Source of the DNA: an uncultured Lachnospiraceae bacterium
GTDB lineage: Bacteria; Bacillota; Clostridia; Lachnospirales; Lachnospiraceae
DNA length: 60,600 nucleotides
Assembly (NCBI GenBank): GCA_947591245.1
Contig: CANQCY010000010.1
Span: 1 to 60,600 of the forward strand
Direction of reading: 5' to 3'
Below are positions 8,163 through 16,243 of this stretch, in pieces; positions within the stretch are counted from its first letter, which is position 1, and each line of letters starts with the position of its first letter. The notes beneath the pieces were generated by a model. It ran no database searches and had not been told where the DNA came from. It was given only the letters and a program-made list of their open reading frames with translations. The translations under genes were made by a program, and so were the position numbers.

Positions 8163-9773
8163 TTAACCCTGTGACTTAAAGTCCCTTGGCGTACATTTCT
8201 GCGTCTTTTTAAACAGATAGCTAAAATAGTGGGCGTCTTTATATCCCACCGCATACGCAATCTCAGACGTTTTCATCGTGGAACTGCGCAGCAGCTCCTT
8301 TGCCTTTTTCATCCGCACATACGTCAGGTATTCAATAAATGTCTGCCCCATCTCCTGACTGAAAATCGTGCTGAAATAATTGGGGCTTAGATTCACGCTT
8401 GCCGCCACTGTGTTCAAAGATATTTCTTCATTGTCAAAATTCTTTTCTATATAGCTTCGAGCCGCTTTCAAAAGAATGCTGTTCGTATATTTTGAGACAT
8501 TTTCCCTCATCTCGATCGTTGCCTCAATCACTTCCCGAAGATACTTTTTTGTCTGATCCACCGTCTGGAATACGCGGACCATATCCTTAAAATCCCCACA
8601 GCGCGCCACAAGCTCATTGGTATCATACCCAAGCGATTCCAATACCGACGCCGCCATCAGGTAAACGTCCATCACCATGTACTGGCGGAACAGCATAGAC
8701 TGCATATTTTTCTCCCCTATGCCTCCGCTGTATTCGTTCACAAAATGCGTCACATCGCCTTTCAGCCCCGTCCTCATAAATTCTTCAACAAACTTCCTGT
8801 CCAGCCTGTCAATGTCAATAGAGCCTAACGCTAGCTCGTTATTTTCTGCAGCATCCGCTGAAATATCATCTCTGGTTATGATCTGGTTCCACTTCTTCAG
8901 ATATCGAAATGCAAATACCCGCTCTGCCTCATCCACCGATTTCCTCAACTCCCTCACCCTCATCACCGGTTTGCCGACCGCGCCGAAATATTCCACCGAC
9001 TGCGAAAAACCATGCGTGATCCGGCTGACGGCCTCTTCCACCGCTTCGATCTTATAATCCATCTGGCTTTGGTCTTCTGAGAGAAAAAGCAGCGCCCAGC
9101 CCTCGATGCCCCGGCGGAAATAATAAATCCCTTTTTGTTCCTGAAGCATGCTCTCTACCGCTCTTGACAACTCCAAAAACTGTCCGCCCCCATCATCAAA
9201 ACTGCTTGTGATTTTCAGAAGAACAGTGTTGTACAGGCGTGCGCTCAAATCCATTTCGAGCTGCTTTGCCTGTTCCAAAATATCCGTCACAGACAAATTC
9301 TGCGTCAGTATGCGAATCAAAAACTCTTCCTTTTTGTACTCGCGGTTCTCCCACATATTTTCTTCAAATCTTTTTATGAGCTCCCTGCCCTCCCTCTCCC
9401 TGAGAATGGATGCAGAGACGACCCGCAGCACTTCCAGAAGCTCCGCGGATGAGACCGGCTTGAGCAGGTATTCCTCCACGCCGATCTTGATCGCCTCTCT
9501 CGCATATCTGAATTCAGCGCTCGCACTTACAATGACGATTTTTATATCCGGCAATTCCTTTCTGACCAGCCTGCCAAGCTCCAAACCATCCATAAACGGC
9601 ATCTCGATATCCGTGATCAGGATGTCCGGCGTTTCTTCCAGAATCATCGGATATGCCAGTTCTCCGTCTCCCGCCTCTCCGACAAATTCATAGCCCTCCC
9701 TCTCCCACTGGATGCTGTTTTTGATTTCCTCCCGGACCTCGGCTTCATTTTCTACTAAAAATACTTTGATCAT
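8163..9773 (-). CDS. Response regulator with AraC-type DNA-binding domain (YesN-like)
   Basis: About 536 residues: an N-terminal receiver domain (phospho-acceptor in ILITDIEMP, Lys in YLLKPVS), a long middle region with helical stretches, and a C-terminal AraC pair of helix-turn-helix motifs (SLNTVAASVNLSPNYFSTIF and TSEIAYAVGYKDAHYFSYLF). This is the YesN form that usually works with a YesM-type kinase to switch on sugar ABC importers. No kinase gene stands beside it, which is unusual. Start: the ATG at 9773 begins the conserved MIKVFLVENE; a GTG at 9779 is at the best distance from AGGAG and could be the real start, adding two residues. It most likely activates the importer operon downstream. 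Confidence 0.88.
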   Translation of the reverse strand: MIKVFLVENEAEVREEIKNSIQWEREGYEFVGEAGDGELAYPMILEETPDILITDIEMPFMDGLELGRLVRKELPDIKIVIVSASAEFRYAREAIKIGVEEYLLKPVSSAELLEVLRVVSASILREREGRELIKRFEENMWENREYKKEEFLIRILTQNLSVTDILEQAKQLEMDLSARLYNTVLLKITSSFDDGGGQFLELSRAVESMLQEQKGIYYFRRGIEGWALLFLSEDQSQMDYKIEAVEEAVSRITHGFSQSVEYFGAVGKPVMRVRELRKSVDEAERVFAFRYLKKWNQIITRDDISADAAENNELALGSIDIDRLDRKFVEEFMRTGLKGDVTHFVNEYSGGIGEKNMQSMLFRQYMVMDVYLMAASVLESLGYDTNELVARCGDFKDMVRVFQTVDQTKKYLREVIEATIEMRENVSKYTNSILLKAARSYIEKNFDNEEISLNTVAASVNLSPNYFSTIFSQEMGQTFIEYLTYVRMKKAKELLRSSTMKTSEIAYAVGYKDAHYFSYLFKKTQKCTPRDFKSQG

Positions 9774-9797
9774 ACGCACCTGCATCTCCTGAAAACC

Positions 9798-9811
9798 ATT
9801 CCAACCGGAAT
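9798..9811. repeat. Short inverted repeat in the response-regulator leader
   Basis: Perfect arms ATTCC/GGAAT around AACC lie between the response-regulator promoter and its ribosome site. It could be an operator or a small RNA hairpin; nothing decides between them. Confidence 0.3.
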
Positions 9812-9829
9812 GTTGCTATTTACTCTAAA

Positions 9830-9858
9830 ATTATAGCGGATTATTCAAAAATAAACAA
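9830..9858 (-). promoter_or_regulatory. Promoter of the response-regulator gene
   Basis: Minus-strand TTGTTT (9853-9858) and perfect TATAAT (9830-9835) with a 17-bp spacer. It stands back to back with the carbamate kinase promoter, with only 4 bp between the two -35 boxes. Confidence 0.55.
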
Positions 9859-9862
9859 CCCA

Positions 9863-9891
9863 TTGATTGTTCCGCCCACCTTTGATATACT
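9863..9891 (+). promoter_or_regulatory. Promoter of the carbamate kinase gene
   Basis: TTGATT (9863-9868) and TATACT (9886-9891) with a 17-bp spacer, about 35 nt before the start codon. Confidence 0.6.
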
Positions 9892-9927
9892 TAAAGAAAC
9901 TAAACAAGAAAAACAATGGAGGTTAGT

Positions 9928-10848
9928 ATGGAAAACAGACGCATTGTTGTCGCACTTGGAAGAAATTGTTTTGGGGAGACATTCCCCGAACAGCAAAAAA
10001 ATGTTGCCAAGGCGGCAGAAACAATCACTGAACTTGTTGAAAACAAATATAACATTATCATCACCCACAGCAATGGCCCCCAGATCGGCATGATCCACAC
10101 TGCCATGACAGAATTTGCACGTCTGGACAGCCGATATACCGTAGCCCCCATGTCGCTGTGCGGCGCCATGAGCCAGGGTTACATCGGTTATGATCTTCAA
10201 AACGCCATCCGCACCGAGCTTTTAAACCGCGGTATTTTCAAGCCGGTATCCACAATCATCACGCAGGTACGCGTCGATCCCTTCGACCGGGCATTCAACC
10301 ACCCGACCAAAGTCATCGGACGTTATATGGATAAAGAGGAAGCGGAGGCGGAAGAAGAAAAAGGAAATCATGTCATAAAAGAAGAAAACGGATACCGGAG
10401 GATCGTGGCCTCTCCCCATCCGGTCGATATTTATGAAATTGACGCCATCCGAACGCTCGCCGACGCCGGACAGATCGTCATCGCCGCCGGAGGAGGCGGG
10501 ATTCCGGTTATGGAACAGGGCACACGCCTCAAAGGAGCCAGCGCGGTCATCGAAAAGGATTATACCGCAGCCAAGCTCGCCGACATGCTGGACGCATCCC
10601 GTCTTCTTATACTGACGGCAGACGACCATCTCTGCGCCGACGGAAAACCGCTCGGAAAAATCAGCAGCGCGGAGGCGATCGCTCTCATCGATGAAGGGCA
10701 TTTTGACCCGGCGACTACGCTTCCGAAAATAGACGCGGGCGTCTCTTTCGTAACGTCCGGCAAAGGCCGCACCGCCATCATCAGCAGCCTTGAAAACGCC
10801 GGAAGCGCGATGCGGCTGAACTGCGGTACGATTATTTCCCAGGACTAG
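9928..10848 (+). CDS. arcC: Carbamate kinase
   Basis: A 306-residue amino-acid-kinase-family enzyme: carbamoyl phosphate + ADP = carbamate/ammonia + CO2 + ATP. Strong family marks are HSNGPQIGMIHTAM, MSLCGAMSQGYIGYD, ITQVRVDP, RRIVASPHPVDI and the IAAGGGGIPV nucleotide-binding stretch. The ATG at 9928 follows GGAGG at a good distance; the ATG at 9916 lacks a site. Odd point: the N-terminal loop reads ALGRNCFG where relatives have ALGGNA or ALGHNA, so Arg12 and Cys14 replace small residues beside the phosphate-binding site. It stands alone: no arginine deiminase, carbamoyltransferase, hydantoinase or purine-degradation gene is nearby, so which pathway supplies the carbamoyl phosphate is unknown. 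The hairpin at 10887-10930 ends the transcript. Confidence 0.92.
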   Translation: MENRRIVVALGRNCFGETFPEQQKNVAKAAETITELVENKYNIIITHSNGPQIGMIHTAMTEFARLDSRYTVAPMSLCGAMSQGYIGYDLQNAIRTELLNRGIFKPVSTIITQVRVDPFDRAFNHPTKVIGRYMDKEEAEAEEEKGNHVIKEENGYRRIVASPHPVDIYEIDAIRTLADAGQIVIAAGGGGIPVMEQGTRLKGASAVIEKDYTAAKLADMLDASRLLILTADDHLCADGKPLGKISSAEAIALIDEGHFDPATTLPKIDAGVSFVTSGKGRTAIISSLENAGSAMRLNCGTIISQD

Positions 10849-10886
10849 CGCAATAAAAATTCATTTTCTTTACGCTTAAAGCCAAA

Positions 10887-10930
10887 GAGGGCGTCCCAAA
10901 AGCCATAAGCCGGCTCGAGGGACGCCTTCT
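10887..10930. terminator. Bidirectional terminator between arcC and fabV
   Basis: A long hairpin with about 12-bp outer arms (10886-10897 and 10919-10930, one G-U pair) and an inner AGCC/GGCT stem. Pyrimidine-rich ends lie on both sides, fitting termination of the convergent arcC and fabV transcripts. Confidence 0.65.
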
Positions 10931-10967
10931 TTGAACGGGATGCGCGCGCCCCTGTCCGCCGCGCCCA

Positions 10968-12125
10968 TTATATCTCCACATCCTCCGTGTAATCTACATT
11001 ATCATACCGAAATCCGAACATATGATAAAATTCATCCCAGAATTCCTGTATATCCGCCAGCTCCTGAACGGATTCCGTGCTGACCCCCTCCCACACGCCT
11101 GCGATCTTTTTCTGCACGTCCTCCCTCATCTCATAATCATCCATCCTGATGCGTCCGGCTTCGTCAGTCTCCACATCTCCCGCCATTTTATCGAGAAACA
11201 GGCGGTTCATCTGTTCAATACATCCCTCGTGAAGCCCCGCGTCCTTCATTACCCGGTAAAGCAGGGAAATATAGAGGGGAACAATCGGGATCGCCGCGCT
11301 GGATTGCGTTACAACCGCCTTATTTACCGATATGTACGCCCGGAGCCCGATTCCTGAAAATTCGCTTGTAAGGTCTGCTGCAGTTTCATACAAGTCTTTT
11401 TTTGCCTGTCCGATGCTTCCGTCTTTGTAGATCGGATGCGTCACGACCGGCCCAATGTAAGAATACGCCAGCGTTACCGCCCCCCGCCGTATGACGCCGG
11501 CGTCATTAAGCGCCGTGATCCAGCCTCTCCAGTCGTCGCCGCCCATAACCCGGACTGTATCGCGGATCTCTTCCTCTGTCGCCTCCGGAACAGTCACTTC
11601 CTTTATCTCATTCGTCCGAAGATCGATGGTCTTATTGGTAAACGGCTTTCCAACCGTTTTGAGAACCGAAGAAACCGTGACGCCATCCGGCATCGTACGC
11701 CTCGGCGCCGCCATGCTGTATATAATCATGTCTACCTGTCCGAAGTCCTCCTTAATGCACTCGATGACCTGCTCTTTCATCTCGGAAGAAAACCCGTCTC
11801 CATTGAAAGATTTGGCATAATGCCCGTCCTCTTCGGCAAATTTTTCAAATGCCTTTGTATTATACCATCCGGCTGTCGCCGTCCGCTTTCCGTTCGACTC
11901 CCTCTCCAATGCTACGCCGATCGTATCTGCCCCGTATCCGTATGTAACGGCAATCCTTGAAGCAAGCCCATAGCCGGTAGATGATCCGATGACCAAAACC
12001 TTTTTCGGCCCCTCTGCCGTCCCGAATTTTTTCGTGCAGGCGATTTGCCTCCTGACGCTTTCTTCACATCCTTTCGGATGCGCCGTTGTACATATAAATC
12101 CCTTTACCTTTGGTTCTACTACCAT
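10968..12125 (-). CDS. fabV: Trans-2-enoyl-CoA/ACP reductase (FabV/TER)
   Basis: A 385-residue member of the FabV/TER family, which reduces the trans-2 double bond of enoyl-ACP or crotonyl-CoA with NAD(P)H. It serves fatty-acid synthesis or, in fermenters, butyrate formation. Visible marks: Rossmann motif GSSTGYGLASR (47-57), Glu in ALERES (about residue 74) fitting NADH preference, the SMAAPRR stretch, and the Y-x8-K catalytic pair Tyr233/Lys242 in IYKDGSIGQAK. Length and start match the family; an AAGGAG site stands before the ATG. It is the last gene after a HlyIII-like gene and an unknown membrane-protein gene with gaps of about 20 nt, so the three are probably co-transcribed. Confidence 0.93.
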   Translation of the reverse strand: MVVEPKVKGFICTTAHPKGCEESVRRQIACTKKFGTAEGPKKVLVIGSSTGYGLASRIAVTYGYGADTIGVALERESNGKRTATAGWYNTKAFEKFAEEDGHYAKSFNGDGFSSEMKEQVIECIKEDFGQVDMIIYSMAAPRRTMPDGVTVSSVLKTVGKPFTNKTIDLRTNEIKEVTVPEATEEEIRDTVRVMGGDDWRGWITALNDAGVIRRGAVTLAYSYIGPVVTHPIYKDGSIGQAKKDLYETAADLTSEFSGIGLRAYISVNKAVVTQSSAAIPIVPLYISLLYRVMKDAGLHEGCIEQMNRLFLDKMAGDVETDEAGRIRMDDYEMREDVQKKIAGVWEGVSTESVQELADIQEFWDEFYHMFGFRYDNVDYTEDVEI

Positions 12126-12145
12126 TTTATTACTCCTTTCAGCCT

Positions 12146-12820
12146 TTACATGATAACATAAAACAAAATCATAAAGAAGTGAAGCACGCTTCCCGCAATG
12201 ACGAACAGATGAAACAGCGAATGCATGTACTTCTTTCTCTTCCCAAGCCCGTACAAAACCGCGCCAACCGTATAAGCGATCCCCCCCGTTATAAGAAATA
12301 CCATGCCCCCGAGCCCCAGCATTTCAGCCGTCGGCTTGATAAAGAAAATGATGCACCAGCCCATGCCAAGATAACATATCATGGATAATTTCTTATATTT
12401 GTCGAGGTCGATCGCCGTCAGGGTGGCGGCAGTCAGACAGCATGCCCACACAATACCAAACACCACAAAGCCGATAACCGGATGATTGACCCTGAGTCCC
12501 GCCAGCGTAATCGGCGTATATGTGCCTGCGATCAGAAAATAAATCGTGCAATGGTCAATGACCTGAAACACTTTTTTCGCTGGTTCTGACGTGAGGCCAT
12601 GATAAATGCTGGACATTGTATAAAGGATAATCATAGTCGCGCCGTAGATCGCCGACGCCGCGACGCTCCACGGATCCCCCTTCATGGCGGAGTACACGAC
12701 GCAGAGCGCCAGCGCCGCTATGGCGAGCGCTCCGCCTACAATGTGCGAAATCATATTAAAATTTTCTTCCCCTCTCGTATAGAACGGAAGATCCCTGTTC
12801 CGTAGCCTTGTACGATTCAT
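12146..12820 (-). CDS. HlyIII/PAQR-family membrane protein
   Basis: A 224-residue protein with seven hydrophobic segments and the family's conserved residues: ISHIVGG at the N-terminus, SSIYHGL, and the C-terminal HLFVIAGSVLHFF with paired His. The HlyIII/PAQR family contains metal-dependent membrane hydrolase-like proteins (YqfA/TrhA); TrhA-like members affect membrane fluidity and lipid homeostasis, and the name hemolysin III should not be taken as function. The ATG at 12820 has a GGGGAGG ribosome site; an upstream ATG at 12868 would add an unlikely Arg-rich tail. Lying just before fabV, it fits a membrane-lipid theme, by inference only. Confidence 0.85.
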   Translation of the reverse strand: MNRTRLRNRDLPFYTRGEENFNMISHIVGGALAIAALALCVVYSAMKGDPWSVAASAIYGATMIILYTMSSIYHGLTSEPAKKVFQVIDHCTIYFLIAGTYTPITLAGLRVNHPVIGFVVFGIVWACCLTAATLTAIDLDKYKKLSMICYLGMGWCIIFFIKPTAEMLGLGGMVFLITGGIAYTVGAVLYGLGKRKKYMHSLFHLFVIAGSVLHFFMILFYVIM

Positions 12821-12842
12821 CCTGTTCCTCCCCCGGCGCCCG

Positions 12843-13268
12843 TTATCTTCCCTCGTCCGACAAAACATGAAACAGCGCCGTCTTATAAATCAGCACAAGC
12901 CTCACGTCGCGGTCACAGTAACGGTTTGCCACATACTCCGTCAGTTTGAATAAATACGCTGCCATCAGTATTCCTGCCGCCGCCGCTTTGATCTCCAAAA
13001 CCGCGGGCATAAGGGATAAAGCCAGAATGGCAAGGACAAATCCCGCTGTGATATAATAAAACACCCGGCTGATTTTCACCGAGAGCTGAACCGTCCGCAA
13101 CAGATTCAGCAACCGGTCGCTCAGATGCTCTTCTGAACTCCGGTTCAGCGCCAGATATATATCGCAGAATATGTCCATGCATTCCTTCTGATCCAGCTTA
13201 TTGCAATAAATTTTATATTTATTTCTCCCAAATTCCTTTTGAATCAACTTCCCCAGAACACTATTCAC
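12843..13268 (-). CDS. Unknown two-helix membrane protein
   Basis: I do not recognise this family. The 141-residue product has a charged, Cys-containing N-terminal third (KEFGRNKYKIYCNKLDQKEC), then two hydrophobic segments at about 72-98 and 100-120 separated by a short turn, and a cytoplasmic-looking tail with YCDRDVRLVLIYKTALFHVL. The start is taken as the GTG at 13268, which has AAGGAG 7 nt before it; the in-frame ATG at 13298 has only a weak site touching it. The stop is 22 nt before the HlyIII gene, so it is probably the first gene of the set that ends with fabV. Confidence 0.6.
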   Translation of the reverse strand: MNSVLGKLIQKEFGRNKYKIYCNKLDQKECMDIFCDIYLALNRSSEEHLSDRLLNLLRTVQLSVKISRVFYYITAGFVLAILALSLMPAVLEIKAAAAGILMAAYLFKLTEYVANRYCDRDVRLVLIYKTALFHVLSDEGR

Positions 13269-13351
13269 ATTTTTTCTCCTTCGGTTTTTGATCCTCATCC
13301 TTATAATATTCGCCGATACCTCGTCCGGTTATGCAAGGAGAAAAAATTTTT

Positions 13352-14389
13352 TCAGATAAACTTGTAAATCGTCGTGGATGTAAACTTTTCCCCTGCTTTC
13401 AGTACGCAGGAATCAAACGAAGGCACATTGACCGAATTGGGGAAAAACTGCGTCTCAAAACACACGCCGGTCCTCTTCGCGTACTGCGCCCCGTTTTTTC
13501 CCATCTCCCGGTTGATAAAATTCCCGGTATAGAGCTGCATGCCCGGCAGATCTGTATATACCTCCATTGTACGCCCGGTTGAATCTTCCGACAGCTCCGC
13601 TACTTTTTCCAACGCCCCGGCCTTTTTGTCCAATGCGTAGTTGTGGTCATAACCGCCTGCGATCGCAAGCGGTTTATAATCCGCCTCGATTTCAGCGCCA
13701 ATCGCCTTTTTCGTACGAAAATCCATAGGCGTACCGGTCACATCCGCAATCACTCCGGTCGGGATGAGATCATCCGTCGTCTCCGTAAAGCCGTTTGCCT
13801 TAATCCATACATTGTGGTCTGTGATCTCGCCGCCATCGTGTCCCTTTAAATTAAAATATGAATGGTTCGTCACGTTGCAGAGCGTATCCTTGTCAGATGA
13901 CGCATTATATGTGATTTTCAGCTCATTGTCATCCGTCAGCGTATACGTTACGCTGATATCGAGATTTCCGGGATATCCCTGCTCCATATCCGGACTCGTA
14001 CGCAAAAATGTCACGCTGTCCGACGTCGTCTCCGCCTTGTACATCACATGATTATAACCCGGCGTTCCGCCGTGAAGATTGTTGGCGCCATCATTTTTCT
14101 CCAGTTCATAGGTCGTTCCGTTTAACTCAAATTTCGCGCCGCCTATGCGGTTTCCATGCCTTCCGATAAACGAGCCGAAAAAGCAGCCGTTCGCCTCATA
14201 ACCGTCCATATCGTCAAAACCGAGCACCACATCGTCCAGCTTGCCGTTTTTATCCGGCACATACAGCGCCGTAATATTCGCACCGTAATCAATAAACTCC
14301 GCCCTCATGCCGTTTTTGTTTGTCAGCGCATAAAGAGTTACCTCTTCGCCCGCCTTTGTTGTTCCAAATTTTTTTGTTTCCAATCCCAT
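13352..14389 (-). CDS. galM: Aldose 1-epimerase (mutarotase)
   Basis: A 345-residue galactose-mutarotase-like enzyme interconverting alpha and beta anomers of galactose/glucose in the cytoplasm. Visible marks: NRIGGAKFELNG, NLHGG, the catalytic His region VTNHSYFNL, YDHNYAL and the catalytic Glu in CFETQFFPNS. It has no signal peptide. It follows aspS by 27 nt and is probably the last gene of the rel-hisS-aspS transcript, an uncommon partner for tRNA synthetase genes. A possible link to the galactose-type importer elsewhere in the window is inference. Confidence 0.92.
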   Translation of the reverse strand: MGLETKKFGTTKAGEEVTLYALTNKNGMRAEFIDYGANITALYVPDKNGKLDDVVLGFDDMDGYEANGCFFGSFIGRHGNRIGGAKFELNGTTYELEKNDGANNLHGGTPGYNHVMYKAETTSDSVTFLRTSPDMEQGYPGNLDISVTYTLTDDNELKITYNASSDKDTLCNVTNHSYFNLKGHDGGEITDHNVWIKANGFTETTDDLIPTGVIADVTGTPMDFRTKKAIGAEIEADYKPLAIAGGYDHNYALDKKAGALEKVAELSEDSTGRTMEVYTDLPGMQLYTGNFINREMGKNGAQYAKRTGVCFETQFFPNSVNVPSFDSCVLKAGEKFTSTTIYKFI

Positions 14390-14416
14390 TTCCTTGTAAA
14401 CCTCCTTTTCTATCCT

Positions 14417-16225
14417 CTAGTCCTCACCCGTTTCTTCCGGTTCCGGAACACGCACTTCAATACCAAGCTCTTCCAGCTGTTTTCCATCCACCGCATTGGG
14501 CGCGTACGTCAACAGGCAGGACGCGTCTTTCACCTTGGGGAATGCGATCACCTCACGGATATTGTCCTCTTTCGCCATCAGCATGATGAGGCGGTCAAAT
14601 CCGTAAGCAAGTCCGGCGTGCGGCGGAACCCCGTACGAAAACGCATTGAGCAAAAAGCCAAACTGCTCTCGCGCCGCCTCTTTTGTAAATCCAAGGCATT
14701 CAAACATTTTCTCCTGTATATCATTCTGATGGATACGAACCGAGCCCCCGCCGAGCTCCGTACCGTTAAGCACGATATCATAAGCTTTCGCGCGCACGCG
14801 CCCCGGATCCGTATCGAGATATTCCAGATCCTCTTCCATCGGCATCGTAAACGGATGGTGCATCGCCTGGTATCTTCCCAACTCTTCATTGTACTCAAGC
14901 AGCGGAAACTCCGTTACCCACAAAAATTTATACTCTTCTTTATCGAAAAGCTCCAGCTGCTTTGCCAGCTCCAGACGCAGATTGCCGAGCACGTCATAGA
15001 CGGTCTTGTCCCGGTCGGCGGCAAACAAAAGCAGGTCGCCCGGCTCTCCCTCCATCACCTGAACGAGCGCATTCAGCTCATCCTCTTCCATAAATTTCGC
15101 AAAGGAGGACTTATAGCTGCCATCTTCATTTACGCACAAATAGGCAAGCCCCTTCGCACCAAAATCTTTTGCAAATTCAACCAGCTTATCAATCTTCTTT
15201 CTCGGCATGGCGCCCTGTCCCTTCACATTGATGCCCCGAACAGAACCGCCCTGTTCAACCGCACCGGTAAACACGCCGAAACCGCATTCCTTCACCTCAT
15301 CGGTCACATTTTTTAATTCCATGCCGAACCTCGTATCCGGCTTGTCTGAGCCAAACCGATCCATCGCCTCCCGCCACGTCATGCGGGGAATCGGAAGCGG
15401 TATCTCCACGCCCAGAAGCTCCTTAAACAAGCGGTGCAGAAGCCGCTCATTGACCCCGATCACATCATCCACGTCTACGAACGAAAGCTCCATATCAATC
15501 TGCGTAAATTCCGGCTGTCGATCCGCGCGCAGATCCTCGTCGCGGAAGCATTTGGTGATCTGGAAATAACGGTCATAGCCGGCACACATAAGAAGCTGCT
15601 TAAACAGCTGCGGCGACTGGGGAAGCGCATAAAAATTCCCCGGATGCACACGGCTCGGAACCAAATAATCCCTCGCCCCCTCCGGCGTACTCTTCGTAAG
15701 CATCGGCGTCTCGATCTCCAAAAAACCCTCTTCCGAAAGAAACTGCCGCGTCAGCATGGCAGCCCGGCTGCGAAGCATGAGGTTGCGCTGCAGATCAGGA
15801 CGGCGCAAGTCAAGAAAACGGTAACGGAGGCGCAGTTCGTCCTTTGTCTTGCTGTTTTCTTCCACCGGAAACGGCGGCGTCTCAGATTCCGAGAGAATCC
15901 TGATATCGCTTACCCGTACCTCGATACTGCCCGTCGCCAGATTTTCATTGACTGCGCCGGCGCGGCGCTCCACCTTTCCCGTCGCCGCCACGACAAATTC
16001 CGCACGCAGCTTCGCCGCCTTTTCAAAGCCTTCCGGACCGGTATCGCCCTCTTCAAAAATAAGCTGGATAATCCCCGATCGGTCTCTCAGATCCACGAAA
16101 ATAATGCCGCCCTTATTCCTGCTCTTCTGCACCCATCCCATGACCGTCGCGGTCTGTCCTATATTTTCTGCCGTCAGCTCCGCACAACGGCATGTACGCT
16201 GTAAGCCTTTCATTGATTCTGCCAT
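14417..16225 (-). CDS. aspS: Aspartyl-tRNA synthetase
   Basis: A 602-residue class II synthetase of the bacterial type. An N-terminal OB-fold anticodon-binding domain (GWVQKSRNKGGIIFVDLRDRSG) is followed by the catalytic core with motif 2 (FRDEDLRADRQPEFTQ), the bacterial GAD insertion, and motif 3 (GLAYGFDRLIML). It charges tRNA-Asp; whether it also serves tRNA-Asn cannot be judged here. The start has GGAGG 6 nt before the ATG. It is 18 nt after hisS, the usual clostridial pair. I found no T-box leader in front of hisS or aspS. Confidence 0.97.
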   Translation of the reverse strand: MAESMKGLQRTCRCAELTAENIGQTATVMGWVQKSRNKGGIIFVDLRDRSGIIQLIFEEGDTGPEGFEKAAKLRAEFVVAATGKVERRAGAVNENLATGSIEVRVSDIRILSESETPPFPVEENSKTKDELRLRYRFLDLRRPDLQRNLMLRSRAAMLTRQFLSEEGFLEIETPMLTKSTPEGARDYLVPSRVHPGNFYALPQSPQLFKQLLMCAGYDRYFQITKCFRDEDLRADRQPEFTQIDMELSFVDVDDVIGVNERLLHRLFKELLGVEIPLPIPRMTWREAMDRFGSDKPDTRFGMELKNVTDEVKECGFGVFTGAVEQGGSVRGINVKGQGAMPRKKIDKLVEFAKDFGAKGLAYLCVNEDGSYKSSFAKFMEEDELNALVQVMEGEPGDLLLFAADRDKTVYDVLGNLRLELAKQLELFDKEEYKFLWVTEFPLLEYNEELGRYQAMHHPFTMPMEEDLEYLDTDPGRVRAKAYDIVLNGTELGGGSVRIHQNDIQEKMFECLGFTKEAAREQFGFLLNAFSYGVPPHAGLAYGFDRLIMLMAKEDNIREVIAFPKVKDASCLLTYAPNAVDGKQLEELGIEVRVPEPEETGED

Positions 16226-16243
16226 TTTTTTACCTCCATAAAA

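Noticed and set aside
13340-13353. GAAAAAATTTTTTC palindrome at the galM stop as an operator
   Set aside because: A homopolymer-like A/T palindrome over a stop codon is more simply a weak terminator or chance; no promoter fits it.
14156-15316. A 386-codon plus-strand frame across galM and aspS
   Set aside because: Shadow of two certain minus-strand genes; rich in His, Arg and Phe as expected for antisense reading.
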